Shown here piece after piece: positions 58,611-64,000 of a stretch of 64,000 nucleotides of DNA. This DNA is from Lutibacter sp. Its GTDB lineage: Bacteria; Bacteroidota; Bacteroidia; Flavobacteriales; Flavobacteriaceae. The DNA lies in NCBI GenBank assembly GCA_002733665.1, contig NVWM01000007.1, forward strand, positions 46,887 through 110,886, given 5' to 3'. Position 1 is the first letter of the stretch, and every line of letters begins with the position of its first letter. The position numbers were made by a program, and so were the translations under genes. The notes beneath the pieces are model-generated. The model ran no database searches. It saw nothing but the letters and a program-made list of their open reading frames with translations, and had not been told where the DNA came from.

Positions 58611-59384
58611 CTATTCTCCTGCGTATTTTGCTTTGTTAATATACACATCAATATTTCTTGCTTCTTCTGATTTTGGAAAAGATTTTTTGATTTGTTCAAA
58701 CATTGCTTGCGCTCTGTCAGATTTCCCTAAATCTAATGCTGTATTTGCTGCTTTGAATAAGAATAAAGGTGTTGTGAATGAGTTGTCTCTCTCACTTGCT
58801 GCTGCTTCATAATATTCTAGCGCATCTTCTGGTTGGTTTAAATCAGCAAAAGCATCACCAATTGCACCTTTTGCAACAGCACCTAATATTTCATCATCTG
58901 AAGAAAATTTTTCTAAAAACTCAATTGCTTCAGGATATTTTTTCATTTTTAAATAAGAGATTCCAGCATAATAGTTTGCCAAATTCCCTGCTTTAGTTCC
59001 AGAAAATTCACTTGCGATATCAATAAAACCATATTTTCCTTCACCGCCTTCAAGACCTAACGTATATAAAGAATCTGTTGCAACAGCACTTATGCTTGCT
59101 TGCTCAAAATATTTTTTTGGAAAAGCCAATTCGTTTGCAGCTGTAATTTCTTTTGGTCCGCTTACAAATTTATTAAAAGCCATGAATGCTAAAATTGCAG
59201 CAACAATAACTCCTAAAACAATAAATATATTTTTTTGATTTTTGATTACCCATTCCTCAGAACGAGATGCAGTTTCATCTAAAGTGTTAAATACTTCAGC
59301 AGTTGTACTATCTCTTTCTACTTTAGAAATTGTATCTCCTGATTTATTTTTGATTTTATTACCTTTCTTTTTGTAAGTCGCCAT
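58611..59384 (-). CDS. Tetratricopeptide repeat membrane protein
   Basis: A 257-residue protein with an N-terminal lysine-rich segment, one transmembrane helix (about 50-70, NIFIVLGVIVAAILAFMAFN) and TPR units in the exported part. Units are KAGNLANYYAGISYLKMKKYPEAIEFLEKF, GAVAKGAIGDAFADLNQPEDALEYY and PLFLFKAANTALDLGKSDRAQAMFEQI-like helices, each kept approximate. It resembles YfgM-type proteins that may help outer-membrane protein assembly. A TACTTTTG element is 22 bases upstream. Confidence 0.83.
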   Translation of the reverse strand: MATYKKKGNKIKNKSGDTISKVERDSTTAEVFNTLDETASRSEEWVIKNQKNIFIVLGVIVAAILAFMAFNKFVSGPKEITAANELAFPKKYFEQASISAVATDSLYTLGLEGGEGKYGFIDIASEFSGTKAGNLANYYAGISYLKMKKYPEAIEFLEKFSSDDEILGAVAKGAIGDAFADLNQPEDALEYYEAAASERDNSFTTPLFLFKAANTALDLGKSDRAQAMFEQIKKSFPKSEEARNIDVYINKAKYAGE

Positions 59385-59405
59385 TATCTCTTAATTTTGT
59401 AGGCG

Positions 59406-59413
59406 CAAAAGTA
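59406..59413 (-). promoter_or_regulatory. Promoter -7 element TACTTTTG for the TPR gene
   Basis: TACTTTTG on the minus strand, 21 bases upstream of the ATG at 59384. Confidence 0.5.
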
Positions 59414-59496
59414 AGATTTTTAATTGGAAAGTAAAAGTCGATTTATAGCAAAAATTTCAATAATTTTATCAATCCTTTTAGAATCAATAGAAAACA

Positions 59497-60576
59497 ATGT
59501 ATTTAGAAAAATTATCACTTCTCAATTTTAAGAATTTTGAATCGCAATCATTTGATTTTCAAGATAAAATAAATTGTTTTGTTGGTGATAATGGTATTGG
59601 AAAAACCAATATCTTAGATGCAATTTACTATCTTTCTTTTGGTAAAAGTTATTTTAATCCAGTTGCAACTCAGAATATTCGTCATTCTCAAGATTTTTTT
59701 ATGATTGAAGGGAACTATGATATCGACAATAGAAAAGAATCAATTGTATGTAGTTTGAAGCGTGGACAAAAGAAGGTAATTAAGAGAAATGATAAAGAGT
59801 ATGAGCGTTTTTCTGATCATATTGGATTTTTGCCGTTGGTTATTATTTCTCCTGCAGATAGAGATTTAATTACTGAAGGAAGCGATAGACGTAGAAAATT
59901 TATAGATAGTGTGATTTCACAATCTGACACTTCGTATTTAAAAACATTGATTAATTATAATAAGGTTTTGTCACAGCGTAATTCTTTATTGAAATATTTT
60001 GCTGCTAATCGAACTTTTGACGCATTGAATTTAAAAGTGTACGATGAGCAGTTAGAACAGTATGGGAAAGTAATTTATGAAAAACGAAAACTTTTTTTAG
60101 ATGAATTTACGCCAATCTTTGAAGAGCGGTATAAAACTATTTCTAACGGAAAAGAAAAAGTAAGCTTGTCTTATAAAACACAGTTAAGTGATGCTTCGTT
60201 AACCGATTTGTTGGAGCAATCTTTAGAGAAAGATAGAATGTTACAATATACAAGTGTTGGTGCTCACAAGGATGATTTACTATTTGAAATTGATGGTTTT
60301 TCAGTTAAAAAATATGGAAGTCAAGGGCAGCAAAAATCATTTTTGATTGCATTGAAATTAGCTCAATTTGATTTTATTAAAAATCAATCAAAAGTGAAAC
60401 CAATTTTACTGTTAGATGATATTTTTGATAAATTAGACGAAAGTAGAGTTATTCAAATTATAGATTTGGTAAATCAAGATGATTTCGGACAGTTATTTAT
60501 CAGTGATACACATGCCGATAGAACCGAAAAAGTTGTGAAGAAAACAAACCAATCATATCAAATATTTAAATTGTAA
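59497..60576 (+). CDS. recF: DNA replication and repair protein RecF
   Basis: SMC-like ATPase that loads RecA at gaps. 359 residues. Walker A is [22 protein letters not shown] (residues about 28-49). The ABC signature is [19 protein letters not shown] (about 272) and Walker B is [12 protein letters not shown] (about 303). The D-loop FISDTHADR follows. It overlaps the DUF721 gene by one base (TAATG). The usual recF neighbourhood with dnaA or dnaN is not present here. Confidence 0.94.
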   Translation: MYLEKLSLLNFKNFESQSFDFQDKINCFVGDNGIGKTNILDAIYYLSFGKSYFNPVATQNIRHSQDFFMIEGNYDIDNRKESIVCSLKRGQKKVIKRNDKEYERFSDHIGFLPLVIISPADRDLITEGSDRRRKFIDSVISQSDTSYLKTLINYNKVLSQRNSLLKYFAANRTFDALNLKVYDEQLEQYGKVIYEKRKLFLDEFTPIFEERYKTISNGKEKVSLSYKTQLSDASLTDLLEQSLEKDRMLQYTSVGAHKDDLLFEIDGFSVKKYGSQGQQKSFLIALKLAQFDFIKNQSKVKPILLLDDIFDKLDESRVIQIIDLVNQDDFGQLFISDTHADRTEKVVKKTNQSYQIFKL

Positions 60577-60872
60577 TGGCAAAGCGAGAAAACGAATCTA
60601 TGAAGATTGAAGACTTGATGAAAGTTATGATTAAGCAAAATAACTTGACCAAAGGTATGCGTCAAATGGATATTCGTGAAGCATGGGAAAAATTGATGGG
60701 AAATGGTGTGATGTCTTATACAGAAAGTGTACAACTACAAAATAAAACATTGGTTGTAAAATTAAAATCTTCAGTATTGCGAGAAGAATTGTCTTACGGT
60801 AAAGATAAGATTATTACAATGATTAATCAAGAAATGGGCGAGGAATTGGTAAGTAAAATCTTATTGGTTTAG
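60576..60872 (+). CDS. DUF721 / DciA-like protein
   Basis: A 98-residue protein of the DUF721 group related to DciA, the helicase-operator protein of many bacteria. It reads KIEDLMKVMIKQNNLTKGM, then IREAWEKLMGNGVMSYTESV, LQNKTLVVKLKSSVLREEL and YGKDKIITMINQEMGEELV. Position directly behind recF supports a replication link. The stop overlaps the convergent lipoprotein gene by 4 bases. Confidence 0.83.
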   Translation: MAKRENESMKIEDLMKVMIKQNNLTKGMRQMDIREAWEKLMGNGVMSYTESVQLQNKTLVVKLKSSVLREELSYGKDKIITMINQEMGEELVSKILLV

Positions 60873-61249
60873 TTACTCCCTTTACCATATTTACGTGTGT
60901 CACTCCAAATTAGTTTTTCGTCAGTTTTGGTGTCAAAAAAGTCAGCACATTTACCGTCTCCTTTTCCTGTTTTGCCACCATCAGGAGCACAAATACGATT
61001 ACAATCATTGTCATATAATTCACTATAAACGTCACAACATACTGCAGTAACAAAATAAACAGTTTCTTCGTTATAAGTGTAACTGTAAATTTTTATAGGA
61101 GGATTAGTAACTTTTTGTGAAGTAAACTCCTCTATTTTTTCTTGAATACATTCTGGAATATTTTCTGCGTTTTTTTCTGCGTCTTTTTTTGATTTGCAAT
61201 CAGATGCATTGAGAATAAAGAAAGAAAGAAGGATAAAGATATTTTTCAT
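60869..61249 (-). CDS. DUF6970-like small secreted protein, Cys-rich
   Basis: A 126-residue exported protein with a hydrophobic N-terminus (residues 1-16) followed by a cysteine (DCKSKKDAEKNAENIPECIQ). It may be a lipoprotein, although NASDC is a weak lipobox. The mature region contains YTYNEETVYFVTAVCCDVYSELYDNDC and NRICAPDGGKTGKGDGKCADFF, giving several cysteines probably in disulfides. It matches the DUF6970 pattern as I recall it. The function is unknown. It lies 9 bases after the next upstream gene. Confidence 0.74.
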   Translation of the reverse strand: MKNIFILLSFFILNASDCKSKKDAEKNAENIPECIQEKIEEFTSQKVTNPPIKIYSYTYNEETVYFVTAVCCDVYSELYDNDCNRICAPDGGKTGKGDGKCADFFDTKTDEKLIWSDTRKYGKGSN

Positions 61250-61258
61250 TTTATAAAA

Positions 61259-61633
61259 TTAGTCATTTTTATCACAAAAATCATGCGCTTCAGAAATTTT
61301 TTCAAATAAGTGGTATTTCCATTTCAAATCATCATAATGATTCATGAAGCCTGTAACCATCTGCCTTACTTGTGTGTTTGTTGCAACAAACAGCATATTT
61401 ATATCGGCATTCCAAGCAGTAGAAAATTGTGTTACAACTTTAACTCTTGTCATGTAATCTTTGGGGGAAGTATAATCTACAGCCTTACTACAATCAAAAA
61501 TCATATGATTTATTTCTTTGATATTTATAGTGTCAACTATTTCAAGAAAAGCAGCAGTAATTTCGCCTTCTTTTAAATCTTTGCTAAAAGTGGCAACAGT
61601 TTTTTTGTCAATAAAATTTATTTTAAAACCCAT
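61259..61633 (-). CDS. Hypothetical cytoplasmic protein, SpoIIAA-like
   Basis: A 124-residue protein without signal peptide or membrane helix. Its alternating strands and helices (KINFIDKKTVATFSKDL, INHMIFDCSKAVDYTSPKDY, INMLFVATNTQVRQMVTGFM) suit an alpha/beta STAS or SpoIIAA-like fold. Family membership is not certain. It is co-oriented with the cysteine-rich gene, 9 bases apart. No function can be given. Confidence 0.65.
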   Translation of the reverse strand: MGFKINFIDKKTVATFSKDLKEGEITAAFLEIVDTINIKEINHMIFDCSKAVDYTSPKDYMTRVKVVTQFSTAWNADINMLFVATNTQVRQMVTGFMNHYDDLKWKYHLFEKISEAHDFCDKND

Positions 61634-61696
61634 AAGATTATAAAAATGATTGTTAAGGAGGAATCGACGCGAAGTTATAAATAAAGGATGTAAGAA

Positions 61697-61726
61697 ACAA
61701 AAAACCGATTCAAAAGAATCGGTTAA
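61697..61726 (-). terminator. Terminator after ndk
   Basis: AACCGATTC and GAATCGGTT pair around TTTT (61703-61724). On the minus strand a T-run follows, which ends the ndk transcript (stop at 61750). Confidence 0.8.
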
Positions 61727-61749
61727 TAATAATTGTACAATTTAAAAGT

Positions 61750-62169
61750 TTAGAATTGCTCTCTTCCAGAAAAATGGAAGAATCCTTCGATTTGAGCATT
61801 TTCATCACTATCAGAACCGTGAACTGCATTTTCACCCATAGATGCAGCATATAATTTACGGATAGTTCCTTCTGCAGCATCAGCAGGATTTGTAGCTCCA
61901 ATTAAGGCTCTAAAATCTTCAACAGCGTTGTCTTTTTCTAAAATTGCTGCAACGACTGGTCCGCGAGTCATATACTCAACTAATTCACCATAAAAAGGAC
62001 GTTCGCTATGAACAGCATAAAATGCCTGAGCATCTGCAGTTGTCATTTGAGTCATTTTCATTGCTACGATTCTGAAACCTGCAGCATTAATTTTTTCTAA
62101 TATTGCGCCTATATATCCTTTTTCTACTGAATCAGGTTTAAGCATTGTAAATGTTCTATTTGTTGCCAT
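61750..62169 (-). CDS. ndk: Nucleoside diphosphate kinase
   Basis: Transfers phosphate from NTP to NDP to balance nucleotide pools; cytoplasmic hexamer or tetramer. 139 residues, typical. It starts [20 protein letters not shown]. The site includes [22 protein letters not shown] and, before the end, [16 protein letters not shown], in which the histidine of VHGSDS (about 117) is the phospho-acceptor. A TACATTTG element is 24 bases upstream, and a terminator follows. Confidence 0.96.
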   Translation of the reverse strand: MATNRTFTMLKPDSVEKGYIGAILEKINAAGFRIVAMKMTQMTTADAQAFYAVHSERPFYGELVEYMTRGPVVAAILEKDNAVEDFRALIGATNPADAAEGTIRKLYAASMGENAVHGSDSDENAQIEGFFHFSGREQF

Positions 62170-62192
62170 TTTATCTTGTTTTTAATCGGATG

Positions 62193-62200
62193 CAAATGTA
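62193..62200 (-). promoter_or_regulatory. Promoter -7 element TACATTTG for ndk
   Basis: TACATTTG on the minus strand, 23 bases upstream of the ATG at 62169. Confidence 0.6.
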
Positions 62201-62230
62201 CAGTTTTCTTTTGAATACGAAAGAATTGTA

Positions 62231-63268
62231 TTAATTATAATTTTGACTATAAGATTCTAAAACAACATTGTCTTTCCCTCTTATTTCCATTAATACATTA
62301 TTAGCAGAGAAATTAAATTTTAAGACACCGTAATTAAGGACAGAGACTACATTTTTAACTCGATATTTATTTGGTTCGCCACTAAAACTAGAATACGAAT
62401 GTGTCAATCCACTTGCAGTAAAATCTATTAAAGGATAAGACAACCCTTCAACTTCTTTTTTTGAAAATTCTGATATATGTCTATCTCCAGACAAAATGAT
62501 GGTGTTTTTTGCATTTGTTGTCATTAATAAATTCTCTAACTTTTTGACTTCATTTGGCATTGTTCCCCAAGACTCAAAACCATGTTCTGCAGATAAAAAT
62601 TGAATACTACTAACGATGATATTAAAGTTTGCTTTTGAAGTTTTTAATTCATTTTCTAACCAGTTCCATTGTGTATCGCCTAACATCGAATTTTTCTTAT
62701 CTATACTTGGTTTGTAACGTTTTTTTGATTCATTATCTGGAGTTAAAGCAGTTCTGAAATAACGAGTATCAAGAATAATAACCTTTACACTATTCTTACC
62801 AATTTTATATTCTTTTGTAGCGTATACGCCTTCTTGTTTTCTTCTTTCATCATCTTTAGAAACATCTATAAAATCTAAAAATAACTGTTGTGATTCTGCC
62901 TTTTTAGAGTATTCAATTCCACCATCATTTAATCCATAATCATGATCGTCCCAAGTTCCAATAACTTCAACATTCTTTCTAAAATCAGTATATTCAGGAT
63001 TATTTCTTTGAACGTTATAGTTTTTTTCTAACACTTTCATATCATCAGTATCTGAATAGATAATATCTCCTCCCCAAATCCACACATTTGGATTATTTTG
63101 CTGTATTTCTTTCCAAAACGGATTGTATTTCCATTGTTTGTTGCAAGAGCCAAAAGCAATTGTAAAATCACTTTCGATAGTTGTTTTGCTGATATTAGTA
63201 CCTTCCTTGGCGTTTTTACAGCCAGTAACCATAAATAAAAGGAGTGTAAGGCTTAAAAAGTATTTCAT
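62231..63268 (-). CDS. PhoD-like metallophosphatase lipoprotein
   Basis: A 345-residue lipoprotein with signal LLFMVTGC (cysteine 17). The metallophosphatase region includes IAFGSCNKQWKYNPFW (about 32-47), WIWGGDIIYSD (about 66), TWDDHDYGLNDGG (about 105) and IILDTRYFRT (about 160). Late NTIILSGDRHISEFSK provides the last metal histidine (about 258). These match PhoD-type alkaline phosphatase/phosphodiesterase proteins. The substrate is unknown. It is directly behind leader copy C. Confidence 0.87.
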   Translation of the reverse strand: MKYFLSLTLLLFMVTGCKNAKEGTNISKTTIESDFTIAFGSCNKQWKYNPFWKEIQQNNPNVWIWGGDIIYSDTDDMKVLEKNYNVQRNNPEYTDFRKNVEVIGTWDDHDYGLNDGGIEYSKKAESQQLFLDFIDVSKDDERRKQEGVYATKEYKIGKNSVKVIILDTRYFRTALTPDNESKKRYKPSIDKKNSMLGDTQWNWLENELKTSKANFNIIVSSIQFLSAEHGFESWGTMPNEVKKLENLLMTTNAKNTIILSGDRHISEFSKKEVEGLSYPLIDFTASGLTHSYSSFSGEPNKYRVKNVVSVLNYGVLKFNFSANNVLMEIRGKDNVVLESYSQNYN

Positions 63269-63358
63269 GTATTTATATTTATTGTTTTTTAATGGTCACA
63301 TGCAGTTCTCAATTAATCATTTCTCTTTGGAAGTAAAATTTTAGCATGCTCGTTTCAT
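63269..63358 (-). promoter_or_regulatory. Conserved 5' leader element, copy C
   Basis: Directly upstream of the PhoD-like gene. On the minus strand it begins ATGAAACGAGCATGC and holds GAACTGCATGTGACCATT at 63308-63291, 22 bases before the start codon. CATGC and GCATG can pair. The inner part is AT-rich. Other copies are at 18716, 30078 and 38685. Confidence 0.7.
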
Positions 63359-63376
63359 AAGAGTAATTTTGAAATG

Positions 63377-63384
63377 CAAAAATA
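63377..63384 (-). promoter_or_regulatory. Promoter -7 element TATTTTTG before leader copy C
   Basis: TATTTTTG on the minus strand, 18 bases upstream of the leader ATG at 63358. A second match, TACCTTTG, is at 63392-63399. Either would place the leader in the 5' untranslated region. Confidence 0.5.
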
Positions 63385-63447
63385 TTCAAAACAAAGGTAG
63401 TTTTTTTATATAAAAAATGATGTATTAAATTGTATATTCGCAACCTT

Positions 63448-64000
63448 ATGAAAGCAGAGAAAATCAAAGAAATAAAAAAGTTACTTGCAACACCTAAAAA
63501 CATAGTAATTGTACCTCATAGAAATCCTGATGGCGATGCAATAGGCTCGTCGTTAGCACTATATAATTATTTAAGAAACAATCATTATGTAACCGTTGTT
63601 GCACCTAATGACTATCCTGATTTTTTAAAATGGATGCCTTTTTCTGATGATGTAAAACTATTTGATAAGCAAAATAAGCAATCAAAAAAAGCACTTGAAG
63701 GAGCATCAATTGTTTTCTTATTGGATTTTAATGCACTTCATAGAATAGGAGAAGATATGCAGAAAACGGTTGAACAGTTTAAGGGGACTTTTATTATGAT
63801 TGATCATCATCAACAACCTGATACTTCAATTACTGATTATATTTATTCTGACGCCTCTATTTGTTCAACATGTCAAATGGTATATCACTTTTTAGAAATG
63901 TTAGATGATGTAAATAAGATTGATGCAGATATTGCATCGTGCTTATACGCAGGAATCGTAACAGATACAGGTTCATTTCGTTTCCCATCAACTACAAGTA
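63448..64000 (+). CDS. DHH family phosphoesterase (NrnA-like), N-terminal part
   Basis: The plus-strand frame from ATG 63448 is open to the window edge (184 residues). It encodes a DHH-DHHA1-type phosphoesterase, as in oligoribonuclease NrnA or c-di-AMP/pAp phosphatases. Metal motifs are IVPHRNPDGDAIGSS (about 21-35), VFLLDFNALHRIG (about 88), MIDHHQQPD with DHH (about 118) and AGIVTDTGSFRFPS (about 170). The DHHA1 domain would follow outside the window. It is divergent from the PhoD-like gene. TATATTCG at 63433-63440 could be its weak -7 element. Confidence 0.88.
   Translation, partial: MKAEKIKEIKKLLATPKNIVIVPHRNPDGDAIGSSLALYNYLRNNHYVTVVAPNDYPDFLKWMPFSDDVKLFDKQNKQSKKALEGASIVFLLDFNALHRIGEDMQKTVEQFKGTFIMIDHHQQPDTSITDYIYSDASICSTCQMVYHFLEMLDDVNKIDADIASCLYAGIVTDTGSFRFPSTTS

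Noticed and set aside
1..64000. CRISPR array, tRNA or rRNA genes, prophage, transposase or a known anti-phage system
   Set aside because: No spaced direct repeats, cloverleaf-like segments or matching protein motifs were found; the window is ordinary chromosomal core with small palindromic repeats.

Overview
The window looks like chromosomal core sequence from a marine-type flavobacterium (Bacteroidota, Flavobacteriaceae). The DNA is strongly AT-rich. Shine-Dalgarno sites are scarce, and many genes are preceded by the Bacteroidota promoter element TAnnTTTG. The gene content is typical of the group: a type IX secretion (T9SS) PorP/SprF protein next to a giant protein with a type B sorting domain, a TonB-dependent receptor with a carboxypeptidase-like N-terminal domain, many short lipoproteins, a DUF6048/DUF6452 pair, an L-2-hydroxyglutarate oxidase, MtaB, and a mutL-rhomboid-rhomboid operon. 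I cannot name the genus. I see no tRNA, rRNA, CRISPR array, prophage, transposase or plasmid gene, and no gene-free stretch longer than 300 bases.

Layout. 1-9 kb: 5' part of argS, a YkgJ cysteine-cluster protein, namZ divergent from an ABC permease, cysM, a redoxin, lipA, and an Nramp-like transporter with an ECF sigma factor. 9-18 kb: a glycosyltransferase, small envelope proteins, murB, an aminotransferase, an aspartyl protease with a PDZ domain, a DUF1573 protein and valS. 18-26 kb: a mostly minus-strand run holding a small lipoprotein, a substrate-binding protein, a nucleoside phosphorylase, a hydrolase, SUI1, an SRPBCC protein, a 2-oxoglutarate dioxygenase, DUF6048/DUF6452 and rlmD. 26-33 kb: an ECF sigma with DUF6768, rocD behind a structured leader, msrB-DUF1572, an M48 lipoprotein protease, an MFS transporter and lhgO. 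33-40 kb: a TonB receptor with two small metal-type proteins, purB, a HEAT-like protein, a haem-binding protein and a YwqK-like protein. 40-48 kb: a desaturase and Crp/Fnr regulator, mnmA, nitronate monooxygenase, TauE, a lytic transglycosylase, a hydrolase, mtaB, GNAT and a monooxygenase. 48-64 kb: the T9SS pair, an EEP nuclease, two rhomboids, mutL, ribH, a TPR protein, recF with DUF721, ndk, a PhoD-like lipoprotein and the 5' part of an nrnA-like gene.

The most unusual structure is a leader element of about 90 bases, found four times (18716-18802, 30078-30164, 38685-38777, 63269-63358). Each copy lies directly upstream of a gene for a lipoprotein or other exported protein. Each begins with ATGAA followed by GAGCAT and ends with a block of the type GAACNNCATGTGACCATT, 19-22 bases before the start codon. 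The distances from the leader ATG to the gene start are 87, 87, 93 and 90 bases. A second candidate structured leader sits in front of rocD (about 26905-26975). Several families of dispersed palindromic elements are also present, and two of them appear to sit in frame inside the conserved genes murB and mnmA.

All functions come from reading the translated sequence and from family knowledge; no database search was run.
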